A stretch of 26,332 nt of DNA, taken from JANXXV01 sp038230275 (lineage in GTDB: Bacteria > Acidobacteriota > Terriglobia > Bryobacterales > Bryobacteraceae). The position numbers were made by a program, and so were the translations under genes. Where the stretch lies: the NCBI GenBank assembly GCA_038230275.1, contig JBBRNO010000091.1:1-26332 (forward strand). The letters are read 5' to 3'. Under the pieces are notes generated by a model that made no database searches, had not been told where the DNA came from, and saw nothing but the letters and a program-made list of their open reading frames with translations. Below are positions 1 to 7,801 of the stretch, in pieces; position 1 is the stretch's first letter, and every line of letters begins with the position of its first letter.

Positions 1-192
1 AGGAGTAGAATGGCGCAGCCAGCATTTGTTTCGCAAAGTACTCTACTATGAAAAGAAGAATGGAGATCGACCCGCCTCGATTTTCGTTCGTGAGGATTCC
101 GGCTCAACTGTTGATTTTTTCACGCCTTCTGAGGGAGTGGTACACACGAACTTTTGCAAGCAGGTACTAGGTGGACGAACAAAGGGGTGTTT

Positions 193-1098
193 ATGTTCAG
201 CGAAAATGAAGGTCCCATTGATAGTCTTGTGCATCTCTACGTAGACGGTGCATTCAACCGCCGCGAACTCATCCGCCGGGTGGCAAAGCACACCGGCAGC
301 GCCGCCGCCGCACTCGCGGCTCTGAGAGGCTACGAGGTCTTCGGCCAGGCGGTTACCGCGTGCCCCGCCGATGTTCGCGTCCCAGCCGATGCGCCTGACC
401 TGGTAACTCAGGATGTTACCTATCCGGGCGAGGCAACTCCATTGATGGGATATCTCGCCTATCCGCGCGAGCACAAGGATCGGTTACTTCCGGGCATCTT
501 GGTGGTTCACGAAAATCGCGGCCTCGTGGATCACATCAAGGATGTTACCCGCCGCGCCGCCCGCGCCGGTTTCGTCGCGTTCGCACCGGATTTGCTTTCG
601 CGCCAGGGCGGCGTCGCCCAGTTTCCGGATGGCACGCAGCAGGCGGCCGCCTATAACCGCACCACGCCCGCCGAACGTCAGGCCGACCTCATTTCCACCA
701 TCGCCTTCATGAAGACTCTGCCGAACATCGTCTTCAACCGGATAGGCGCTGTTGGCTTCTGCGCGGGCGGAGGGAACGTTTGGAACCTTGCGCTGGTACT
801 CGAGGAGTTGGCAGCGGCGGTTCCCTTTTATGGCGCCCCCGTACCGGCGCTGGATCGGCTCGATACCATCAAAGCCCCAGTCCTGGCCATGTACGCCGAA
901 ACAGATCGCAATCTCACCAGAAGCATGGCGCCGGTAATGGATGCAATGATTCAGAAGCAGAAGACGTTCGGATTTGTCGTATATCAAGGGGTCGGCCACG
1001 CCTTTCACAACGACACGGGCGCCGCCTACAATGCGGAAGCCGCCTGTGACGCCTGGAGCCGCACCATCGCCTGGTTCAACAAATATCTGCGTCAATAA
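193..1098 (+). CDS. Dienelactone hydrolase family protein
   Basis: An alpha/beta hydrolase of the dienelactone hydrolase family, which cleaves lactone or ester bonds with a Cys-Asp-His triad. The nucleophile is Cys190 in GFCAGG, the acid is probably Asp238 (AETDRN) and the base His269 (GVGHAFH). The N-terminus (NRRELIRRVAKHTGSAAAAL) resembles the twin-arginine leader carried by many relatives but is weak, so export is uncertain. I chose ATG at 193 because GGGG lies about 6 bases upstream; a TTG at 154 in the same frame would add 13 residues without a better ribosome binding site. The gene stands alone, with the hicBA remnant convergent downstream. The true substrate is unknown: in bacteria these enzymes range from chlorocatechol degradation to general esterases. 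Confidence 0.9.
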   Translation: MFSENEGPIDSLVHLYVDGAFNRRELIRRVAKHTGSAAAALAALRGYEVFGQAVTACPADVRVPADAPDLVTQDVTYPGEATPLMGYLAYPREHKDRLLPGILVVHENRGLVDHIKDVTRRAARAGFVAFAPDLLSRQGGVAQFPDGTQQAAAYNRTTPAERQADLISTIAFMKTLPNIVFNRIGAVGFCAGGGNVWNLALVLEELAAAVPFYGAPVPALDRLDTIKAPVLAMYAETDRNLTRSMAPVMDAMIQKQKTFGFVVYQGVGHAFHNDTGAAYNAEAACDAWSRTIAWFNKYLRQ

Positions 1099-1165
1099 TG
1101 CAGGTACAGAAGGGGAAGGCTAATCGCTTTCTTGTGAGGAAGAAAATAGCGGATAGGCAAAATCC

Positions 1166-1398
1166 CTAACGTGCCTCAAATGCGGTTCTGTATTCCAAAT
1201 CATTCATACCAGCCTTACGAACTAGCTTTCGTAGCGTCCCAATCGCTACTTCGCGGTGATTTTGAATCGAAAGCACCGCGTTGATTCCTGGCTTGGTCAT
1301 AACGATATGACTTGAATTTCGTCGAAGTTTCCAACCGGCATACTAAATGCCTTGGCGTGATCTGTGCCGCAGGCTTTTGGCGGATCAGACGCGGACAT
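1166..1398 (-). pseudogene. hicA: HicA-type mRNA interferase, frameshifted
   Basis: Toxin half of a HicBA pair. The first 19 codons from ATG 1398 (MSASDPPKACGTDHAKAFS) are in one frame. The conserved HicA body, including GWKLRRNSSHIVMTKPG, NHREVAIGTLRKLVRKAG and the terminal FEAR, is in another frame and ends at a stop at 1168-1166. The 233-base span is not a multiple of three, so a one-base loss (or two-base gain) near 1335-1348 breaks it. The catalytic-type histidine of the family (SSHIVM) is present but out of frame. The start overlaps the hicB stop (TAATG), the usual translationally coupled arrangement. Either the toxin is inactivated while the antitoxin survives, or the base is a sequencing error. 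Confidence 0.75.
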
Positions 1399-1661
1399 TA
1401 ATTAGTGTGCAGCACCTTGCTAACGGACCTCTCAAGGACTTCGATCTCAATATTCCCAGGTGAATCTTGAGCGTCTTCTTGGACGACCTCTAAGCAGAGT
1501 CTCATCGCGTCATCAATGTTGGCTAAAGCCTCGTCTCGTGTTGCGCCTTGCGAAACACACCCAGGTATATCTAAGCATTCAGCAATGAACATTCCGTCTT
1601 CTTGCCATATTCGGATATGCAAGCAGTGTTGACTCAAGACGTTTGATAGATCGGAAACCAC
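1398..1661 (-). CDS. hicB: HicB-family antitoxin
   Basis: A small antitoxin of the HicB family that would bind and neutralise HicA. The sequence shows the typical partial RNase-H-like fold core: HIRIWQEDGMFIAECLDIPG, then CVSQGATRDEALANI and a following helix. The family often carries a C-terminal DNA-binding helix for autoregulation; here the C-terminus is short (ending KVLHTN) and no clear DNA-binding motif is visible. I prefer GTG 1661 because a strong GGAGGGAGGGGG tract lies just upstream; the frame is open to GTG 1697 and ATG 1682, and a TTG at 1637 is also possible. Its stop overlaps the ATG of the broken hicA, so the two were co-translated. Confidence 0.8.
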   Translation of the reverse strand: MVSDLSNVLSQHCLHIRIWQEDGMFIAECLDIPGCVSQGATRDEALANIDDAMRLCLEVVQEDAQDSPGNIEIEVLERSVSKVLHTN

Positions 1662-1699
1662 GTAAGTACCCCCTCCCTCCATGTGCCCCGAGATCACTT

Positions 1700-2248
1700 G
1701 TTCGCGAAGTCTTCTTCAAAATATCACACCACTACAGACGTCAATGCTAGCCCTGTTCATCGATTGATACCTCCGGAATTACGAGGACGGCACTTAAGTG
1801 ATTGTCAAGCCGACGAAATGGATCGGTTTCGGCTTCACTCAGCGCCGCAGTTGGCGGTAGCTCAAAGCGTTTGTGACTCCTGCCATAATCCTACCCCTTT
1901 ATTCCGGCCACGTCGATGAGCCGCGAACGGAGCTCTACCTGCTCGCCAGTGGCTACAAAGCACACTAAGAGGTGAGGTGGTCCCCATTCCACCCTAGCTG
2001 AGTCCAACCCACTCGACCGTTGTACAACTCGTTTTCCGCTAACTGGCGCGAAGCACTAACCCGCTCACCTCGAAAATGTACGTCGTGGACGGGCCATAAT
2101 CAATTGCCGAAACCTCTCGTCCCGCGAAGATCACCGTGGACCGCGCAGGTCCGCACGGGCTTCCTTCCGAATTTCCCATGCAAGCGCACCAGCGCTAACC
2201 CAAACCATCTCTTTCGGCCCCGCATCCCCCATGGCTTAACATAGTGTT
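1700..2248. other. Non-coding stretch without recognisable gene
   Basis: About 550 bases between hicB and the next gene. Short open frames exist on both strands (for example 2020-2244 plus), but none has a ribosome binding site, a recognisable motif or protein-like composition. The minus-strand part next to hicB would hold the hicBA promoter. No hairpin terminator or insertion-sequence end is evident. It may hold decayed coding sequence. Confidence 0.4.
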
Positions 2249-4609
2249 TTGTCCCGAATTTCCTCATCCCTACCCAGCCAGTCCCGGAACTGGTCGCAGA
2301 TCTACCTCGGCGTCGCGCTCACCACCCTTGCCACGTTAATCCTCGAACTTTCCCTAACCCGGATCTTCTCCGTAGTCTTCTATTACCACTTCGCATTCCT
2401 GGCTATCTCCATCGCCCTCTTCGGCCTCGGCGTCGGCGGCGTCTTCTCGTACGTAATCGCCGCCCGCCCGGGAGACGTCTTTCGCAAACTAGGCGCGCTA
2501 GCGGCGGCCACCAGCATCACCGCGGTCTTATCCATCACCATCGTTCTTACGCGCACCGAACTCACCAACACCACACTAGCCATCATTTATTTCACCAGCG
2601 CCCTGCCCTTCATACTCGCCGGCGCCATCGTTTCCCTAGCCATCTCAGAAACCATCGAACGGGTAGACCGCGTCTATTTCTTCGATCTAATGGGCGCGGC
2701 CGGCGGCTGTATGCTACTCCTCTTCTGCCTGGAAGTGCTAGGCGGCCCCAACACCGTAGTGGCCGCGGCCGTTCTCTTCGCCGTCTCCTCCGCCATCTGG
2801 CTCAACCTCGCCGGCAGTGTGCGTGGACGCGCCGCCAGCGTCGCTCTGGCCCTCGCCCTGGTCGCGCTGGTAGTGGTCAACGGCAAATACCGCATCATCG
2901 ATGTGAAATTCGCGAAGGGTCACGCGCTCATCGGCGAACAGTTCGTCAAGTGGAACACCTTCTCCCGCATCGCCCTCGCGCCTGAAAAGGATTCCGGCAT
3001 GATGAGCATCTTCATTGATGCCGACGCCTCCACCGGCATCGCTAACTTCGACTACGCCCATCTTACAAACGACGAGCGAAGAGACCTGTTCTTTCAAGGC
3101 CCCGGCTTCCCCTATCAAGTCCGGCCCGGCGCCAAAGCCCTCATCATCGGACCCGGGGGCGGTTGGGACGTAGCCCGCGCTCTCGCCTCCGGCAGCAAAG
3201 ACATCACCGGCGTGGAGATCAACCCCATCATCGCCACGACGATCATGCGCAAGCAGTTTCCGCAGTATAGCCGCGGACTCTACAGCCGCCCCGAAGTGCG
3301 CATAGTAGTGGAGGACGGCCGCAGCTTCGTACGCCGCAGTCCCGAGAAGTATCAGGTCTTACAAGCCACACTCGTTGACACATGGGCCTCCACCGCCGCC
3401 GGAGCCTTCGCGCTATCGGAGAACAATCTCTACACCACCGACGCCTTTTACGACTACCTCAGCCACCTCACACCCGACGGCATTCTAGCCTTCACGCGCT
3501 GGGGCTTCGACCCACCCCGCGAATCGCTGCGCCTGCTTTCCCTCGCCAAGCATGCCCTCACTCGCCTCGGCGAGTCCGATCACGACAAGCATGTGATGGT
3601 GGTACGAGAAAACGCATCGCAGATCGCCGGCTGGGGCGCGCGCGACACCGTGCTGATTTCGAGAAAACCTTTCACCGCGCAGGATATGGACCGTGCGCGC
3701 GCCGCATTGCGCGAATCGCACATGCAGGCTGTCTATCTGCCGGATGAAAACATTCCGAATCCCTTCACGCAATTAATGCACTCGGCCGACCCCCAGGCCT
3801 TCTATCGCGGCTATCAGTACGACATCTCGCCGGTAAGCGACGACCGGCCCTTCTTCTTCTACAGCGTCCAACCGCGCGACCTCTGGAACTTCATCACCAC
3901 CACGCAAAACGCCAGCGCCGATTACAAGATCAACCGTGCCGTGCCGCTGCTATTCGGCCTGATGGGCGTCAGCGTAGCCGCCACCGCACTCATCTTGTTA
4001 CTCCCCCCGCTGGTCCTAGGCAGCCGCCTGCCGCGTGAAAAAGGCGTCTTGCGCTTCCTCTGGTACTTCGTCTTCATCGGCACCGGCTACATCCTCATTC
4101 AGGTCGCCCTCATCCAGAAATTTGTATTGCTGTTAGGCCACCCCACCTACGCGCTTACGGTTATCATCTTTTCCATGCTGGTTTCCAGCGGCATGGGCAG
4201 CTTTATGAGCCGCAAAATCCTGAAAGGCTCTGATCAACGCCTGGTCTGGGCCTTGCTCGCCATCACGCTCCTGGTTACGATACTGGCATTCGTTGCGCCC
4301 ATCGTCAGCGAAGCGGGTATCGCGTGGCCGCTTTGGGCCAAGTTCCTCGTCACCGCACTTCTCATCGCGCCCGCGGGCTTCGCCATGGGCATGCCGTTCC
4401 CCACCGGTCTCACCCGCCTGGAGCAACGCCACAAACCCTCTGTACGTTGGGCCTGGGCGCTCAACGCCGCCTCCAGTGTTCTTGGTTCCGCCAGCGCCAT
4501 CTTTCTCGCCATCTACCTCGGGCTCCGCGAAACTCTGCTGATTGGTGGTTGCATGTACCTCCTGGCTTTGATAGTGATCAAACTTACACGTCAGGCAGAG
4601 TCTTACTAA
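2249..4609 (+). CDS. Membrane protein with central spermidine-synthase-like domain
   Basis: A 786-residue integral membrane protein in three parts. Residues about 15-220 contain several hydrophobic helices (YLGVALTTLATLILELSLTR, then FLAISIALFGLGVGG and others). A soluble region of about 280-560 has a Rossmann-type SAM or decarboxylated-SAM binding loop (IIGPGGGWDVARALASG, then ITGVEINPI), as in spermidine synthases. From about residue 570 to the end there are more helices (LLFGLMGVSVAATALILLL and following). Such spermidine-synthase-like membrane proteins are common in Acidobacteriota and Deltaproteobacteria, but their substrate is not established; polyamine synthesis should not be assumed. 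The start is TTG 2249, the only start codon before the first helix; no Shine-Dalgarno is visible. OmpA-like gene follows 125 bases later. Confidence 0.85.
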   Translation: MSRISSSLPSQSRNWSQIYLGVALTTLATLILELSLTRIFSVVFYYHFAFLAISIALFGLGVGGVFSYVIAARPGDVFRKLGALAAATSITAVLSITIVLTRTELTNTTLAIIYFTSALPFILAGAIVSLAISETIERVDRVYFFDLMGAAGGCMLLLFCLEVLGGPNTVVAAAVLFAVSSAIWLNLAGSVRGRAASVALALALVALVVVNGKYRIIDVKFAKGHALIGEQFVKWNTFSRIALAPEKDSGMMSIFIDADASTGIANFDYAHLTNDERRDLFFQGPGFPYQVRPGAKALIIGPGGGWDVARALASGSKDITGVEINPIIATTIMRKQFPQYSRGLYSRPEVRIVVEDGRSFVRRSPEKYQVLQATLVDTWASTAAGAFALSENNLYTTDAFYDYLSHLTPDGILAFTRWGFDPPRESLRLLSLAKHALTRLGESDHDKHVMVVRENASQIAGWGARDTVLISRKPFTAQDMDRARAALRESHMQAVYLPDENIPNPFTQLMHSADPQAFYRGYQYDISPVSDDRPFFFYSVQPRDLWNFITTTQNASADYKINRAVPLLFGLMGVSVAATALILLLPPLVLGSRLPREKGVLRFLWYFVFIGTGYILIQVALIQKFVLLLGHPTYALTVIIFSMLVSSGMGSFMSRKILKGSDQRLVWALLAITLLVTILAFVAPIVSEAGIAWPLWAKFLVTALLIAPAGFAMGMPFPTGLTRLEQRHKPSVRWAWALNAASSVLGSASAIFLAIYLGLRETLLIGGCMYLLALIVIKLTRQAESY

Positions 4610-4714
4610 CACCACGTATTTTTTTCTCACCTCACGGAAGGTTTTTTGCCCTCAAGTCCGTCTAAATGGTTGATTTTACACACTGGAGGCCCTTTGGCCC
4701 GCCACTTGCTCTTT

Positions 4715-4733
4715 CTGAACCGGAGGGGTTCAG
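4715..4733 (+). promoter_or_regulatory. Hairpin presenting the Shine-Dalgarno in its loop
   Basis: A perfect 7-bp inverted repeat, CTGAACC (4715-4721) and GGTTCAG (4727-4733), encloses GGAGG (4722-4726), which is the ribosome binding site of the gene starting at ATG 4735. The stem ends one base before the start codon. A GGA in a hairpin loop is the configuration recognised by CsrA/RsmE proteins in other bacteria. A purely thermodynamic role is also possible. Regulation is inferred; the structure is read directly. Confidence 0.6.
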
Positions 4734-4734
4734 C

Positions 4735-6483
4735 ATGTTGAAGCTTTTTGCAATACCCGCAATATCAGTAGCACTGTTGTCGGCGCAAGTGACGTCCAAC
4801 CAAGTAGTCACCCTAGATCGACAACCGCTGTACAGAATCACCGTAGTTTCCCGCACCGCCAAGGCCATAAACTATCGCCACCGCAGTGGAGCAACCAAGA
4901 TCAATTTTGAAGGCACCGCACTGCTTCCCAGATCCCACGGCGAAGCCAAGGTAGAGAGCAAACAGGGATACATCGAGATTGAGGTCGAATTCCGGAATCT
5001 CGAACCGGCTTCCAAATTTGGCCCGGAATATCTCACTTATGTCATGTGGGCAATATCGCCCGAAGGCCGCGCTGTGAATCTCGGCGAGGTCCTGCTTAAC
5101 GGCACCAGCAGCAAACTCAATGTGTCTTCGGAACTGCAAGCTTTCGGACTCATCGTCACCGCGGAGCCATACTTCGCCGTGACGCAGCCAAGTGACGTCG
5201 TCGTCATGGAGAACATAGTCCGTCCCGATACCTTAGGCAAGGTGGAAGAGATCGACGCCAAGTATGAACTGCTGCAGCGCGGCCAGTACGTGTTCAATGT
5301 GGACAAGTCGCAAATCAAGCCGTACAACCTGTCGGACACCAAGGTTCCCATCGAACTCTATGAAGCGCGCAACGCCGTTCAGATTGCCCGTTGGACCGGT
5401 GCCGATAAATACGCCGGCGAGAGCTACCAGAAAGCCGCAAAACTGCTGGCGCAGGCCGAAGACTACCACATTCGCAAGCAGAAGAAGCCCACTTCGATGA
5501 TTGCTCGCGAAGCAGTGCAAACGGCTGAAGACGCCCGGCTCATCACCATCCGCCGCATCGATCAGGAGAAGCTGGATATGGAACGCCAAGCAGCCGCGGA
5601 TCGTGAATCCAAAGCCAAGGGCGAAGCTGAAGCGTCCGATCGTCAACGCATCATGGCCGAGGAACAACAGAGAGCCGAAGCCGCTCGCCGCGCAATGGCC
5701 GAAGACCAACAACGTGCCGAAGCCGCCCGCCGCGTGATAGCGGAAGACCAACAACGTGCCGAAGCCGCCCGCCGCGCTGAAGCCGAGTTATCCGCCAAGA
5801 ATAACGCCCAGTTAGCCAACCAGGCGAATACAGAACGCGCCGCCGCTGAACTGGCCAAGGCGGAAGCCGTAGCCGCCCAACAGCAAGCCGCCAGGGATCG
5901 CGCGGAAGCCGACGCAGCCCGCGCCGCCGCCGTTGCTCAACAGCAGCTAGCCATGGCCGAAACCGATAAGGCGCGCCAGGCCGCTGCCGAATCCGATCGT
6001 ATGCGTATGAAGGCCGAAGGGGATCGCGAAGCACTCCGCAGCCAACTGCTGCAACAGTTCAACCTGATCCTGGAAACTCGCGACACCGCTCGCGGTCTCA
6101 TCGTCAATATGTCGGACGTGCTGTTCGATACCGGTAAGTTCAATCTCCGCCCGGCCGCTCGTGAAAAACTGGCGCGCATCTCCGGAATCATCCTGTCGCA
6201 CCCTGGGTTGAATCTGGAAGTCGAAGGTCACACAGACAGCGTCGGCAGCGAGGAGTTCAATCAGAAATTGTCTGAACAGCGCGCCGCCTCAGTCCTCAGC
6301 TATCTGACCGGCGCCGGACTTCCCGTCTCTTCCGTCACCTCGAAAGGCTTCGGTAAAACCATGCCCGTCGCCTCGAATGACACAGCCGCCGGCCGTCAAC
6401 AAAACCGCCGCGTGGAACTGATTGTTTCCGGTGAAGTGATCGGAACCAAGATCACCGAACTGCGAACCTCGCCGAAGAACTAG
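4735..6483 (+). CDS. OmpA-family outer membrane/peptidoglycan-binding protein with long coiled coil
   Basis: A 582-residue exported protein. Residues 1-19 (MLKLFAIPAISVALLSAQ) form a signal peptide. An N-terminal beta-rich domain of unknown type runs to about 250. Residues about 275-445 are an Ala/Glu/Arg/Gln-rich coiled coil, including three 14-residue repeats. The C-terminal OmpA domain (about 455-575) has DVLFDTGKFNLRP, EVEGHTDSVGS and NRRVELIV, the peptidoglycan-binding signature. It probably bridges envelope layers. ATG 4735 is preferred over the in-frame ATG 4666 because it gives a clean signal peptide and has GGAGG 8 bases upstream. The region behind it carries repeats and a strong shared terminator at 6625-6660. 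Confidence 0.92.
   Translation: MLKLFAIPAISVALLSAQVTSNQVVTLDRQPLYRITVVSRTAKAINYRHRSGATKINFEGTALLPRSHGEAKVESKQGYIEIEVEFRNLEPASKFGPEYLTYVMWAISPEGRAVNLGEVLLNGTSSKLNVSSELQAFGLIVTAEPYFAVTQPSDVVVMENIVRPDTLGKVEEIDAKYELLQRGQYVFNVDKSQIKPYNLSDTKVPIELYEARNAVQIARWTGADKYAGESYQKAAKLLAQAEDYHIRKQKKPTSMIAREAVQTAEDARLITIRRIDQEKLDMERQAAADRESKAKGEAEASDRQRIMAEEQQRAEAARRAMAEDQQRAEAARRVIAEDQQRAEAARRAEAELSAKNNAQLANQANTERAAAELAKAEAVAAQQQAARDRAEADAARAAAVAQQQLAMAETDKARQAAAESDRMRMKAEGDREALRSQLLQQFNLILETRDTARGLIVNMSDVLFDTGKFNLRPAAREKLARISGIILSHPGLNLEVEGHTDSVGSEEFNQKLSEQRAASVLSYLTGAGLPVSSVTSKGFGKTMPVASNDTAAGRQQNRRVELIVSGEVIGTKITELRTSPKN
5650..5775 (+). repeat. Three 42-bp in-frame direct repeats in the coiled coil
   Basis: Units at 5650-5691, 5692-5733 and 5734-5775 encode the 14-residue pattern x-x-A-E-(E/D)-Q-Q-R-A-E-A-A-R-R. 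The second and third units are nearly identical at base level from GAAGACCAACAACGTGCC onward; the first has diverged. This suggests recent duplication and possible length variation of the coiled coil in steps of 14 residues. Confidence 0.85.
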
Positions 6484-6546
6484 TGCGCACGTAGAACTAG
6501 TGGGTATCCAAGAACTAGCACTCACGCAAACGGAACTAGCACCCAC
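6477..6546 (+). repeat. Short GAACTAG direct repeats after the OmpA gene
   Basis: The word GAACTAG occurs at 6477, 6494, 6512 and 6533, followed by similar tails (TGCGCAC, TGGGTAT, CACTCAC, CACCCAC). The periods are 17, 18 and 21 bases. The TAG of the first unit is the stop codon of the OmpA-family gene. No function is evident; it looks like slippage-generated intergenic sequence. Confidence 0.6.
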
Positions 6547-6576
6547 ATACCGCATTTCCGACGCCCAACCGTGAAC

Positions 6577-6606
6577 TTCCGAGCCGCGACCGTAAGGAAG
6601 CGGTAC
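6577..6606 (+). repeat. Dispersed short palindromic element, copy A
   Basis: The core GCCGCGACCGTAAGGAAGCGG matches a second copy at 16270-16301 with only three substitutions across about 29 bases from TTCCG to GCGGTA. CCGC and GCGG at its ends can pair, giving a REP-like imperfect hairpin. On the minus strand it reads PYGRGSE, a peptide often seen in spurious ORFs of Acidobacteriota and Planctomycetes. No transposase or RAYT gene is in the window. Confidence 0.7.
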
Positions 6607-6624
6607 CGCGAACTTCGCACTCAG

Positions 6625-6660
6625 AAAAAGGAGACTGTCCCATCCGACAGTCTCCTTTTT
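6625..6660. terminator. Bidirectional intrinsic terminator
   Basis: Perfect 15-base arms (AAAAAGGAGACTGTC, 6625-6639, and its complement, 6646-6660) flank a six-base loop. A GC-containing stem with A-run on one side and T-run on the other can end transcription in both directions. It sits between the OmpA-family gene on the plus strand and the GH88 gene on the minus strand, whose stop is at 6665. Confidence 0.92.
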
Positions 6661-6664
6661 CCAA

Positions 6665-7798
6665 TTACACAGCCATCTGCCGTAGCACAGACTCCAACGC
6701 TTCCACAAAAAAGTACTCTCCCCACATCACGGACTCATCCACACCCAAGTCTTTGTGAATATGGTAAACTCCGCCGCGCAAAATCCCTTCCCAGCCTTCC
6801 ACACTGCTCCCAAGGTGCGATTCGCACAAGCTCCGTAAGATCCGCACCGCGGTAGTCCAGTAAAGGTGGCCTTTCAACGGATCGGTAACCAGCCGGCACA
6901 ACCGCAGCAATCCCGAAGCCGTAATCGCCGCGGCCGAAGTATCCACTTGCTTCCGGCTATCGGCCGGCGCGTTGAAGTCCCAAGGCGCAACCCCATCGGC
7001 CGGCGAATGCGTAATGTAATAGTCCGCGCAAGCTTCCGCCGTATCCAGGAACCGTGGATCGCGGCTGTACTCATAGCTGGTGCTGAAGCCATACAGGCTC
7101 CATGCCAACCCGCGCGACCAGCAGGAATCGCCCCGGTAACCCTGTTGCGTAGTCTGCCGCAAAAACTCGCCGCTCTCCAAATCGAAAATACCTTCGTGCG
7201 CCGTGGATCCATCGCCCCGCACCAGCACCCGCCGCGTGGTCAACGCATGGCGCAGCGCCACTTCGCGCAGCATCCGGTCCCCGGTCTCCCGCGCCGCATA
7301 GAAGATGATCCCCACGTTCATCATGATGTCGATGAACAGCGAATCTTCGGCGACGAACGATCGCAGATACTGCCCCTTCTCCTTAAACCGCATCGCTAGC
7401 GTCTGCCCCGCCTGCACCAGAACATCGTTCAGCTCCGGGTCCTTCGTCATCTGATACCAGCGGTAATATGTCGAAAGGAAGATGAATCCCAGATCGTGCA
7501 CCTCACGGTCCATCTTCCGCGGCTCCAGCGGCTTGGTGTAGACAATTGCCTGGTCCATCCACCAATCAGCCTCCGGTCCTCCCGGCCCCAGTTGACGGTG
7601 GAACAGCCACATCATCCCCGGCAGAAAACCGTCGCACCAATGCGTCCACGCTGGTCCTTCGTGTTTCCACTTGCCGTTCGTTGTGTACATCGGATAAAGA
7701 CCGGGGTGCTGACTGATCAGGCTTCGTACCTGTCGGTGTGCGAAGTCGAAGGAATCTTCAAACAACTGCCGGTCTGTCGAGAGCTCGAATTGAATCAC
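6665..7798 (-). CDS. Glycoside hydrolase family 88 (unsaturated uronyl hydrolase type)
   Basis: A 377-residue alpha/alpha-barrel enzyme of the GH88 family, which removes 4,5-unsaturated glucuronic or galacturonic acid residues from oligosaccharides made by polysaccharide lyases. Family landmarks are visible: HDLGF with Asp102, FIDIMMN with Asp157 (the pair corresponding to the catalytic aspartates of Bacillus unsaturated glucuronyl hydrolase), GDSCWSRGLAWSLYG, and DTSAAAI. No signal peptide, so it probably acts in the cytoplasm. The start is GTG 7798, three bases after the stop of the upstream gene, with GAGGAAAA as ribosome binding site, so the two are likely cotranscribed. GH105 (rhamnogalacturonyl hydrolase) is a related alternative; the HDLGF pattern favours GH88. 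Confidence 0.85.
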   Translation of the reverse strand: MIQFELSTDRQLFEDSFDFAHRQVRSLISQHPGLYPMYTTNGKWKHEGPAWTHWCDGFLPGMMWLFHRQLGPGGPEADWWMDQAIVYTKPLEPRKMDREVHDLGFIFLSTYYRWYQMTKDPELNDVLVQAGQTLAMRFKEKGQYLRSFVAEDSLFIDIMMNVGIIFYAARETGDRMLREVALRHALTTRRVLVRGDGSTAHEGIFDLESGEFLRQTTQQGYRGDSCWSRGLAWSLYGFSTSYEYSRDPRFLDTAEACADYYITHSPADGVAPWDFNAPADSRKQVDTSAAAITASGLLRLCRLVTDPLKGHLYWTTAVRILRSLCESHLGSSVEGWEGILRGGVYHIHKDLGVDESVMWGEYFFVEALESVLRQMAV

Positions 7799-7801
7799 TG
7801 T

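Noticed and set aside
26..244. Small plus-strand frame at the window start
   Set aside because: It overlaps the well-supported hydrolase start in a different frame, with no recognised motif.
4622..4650. Possible terminator after the spermidine-synthase-like gene
   Set aside because: ACCT and AGGT before a T-run form only a four-pair stem; too weak to call.
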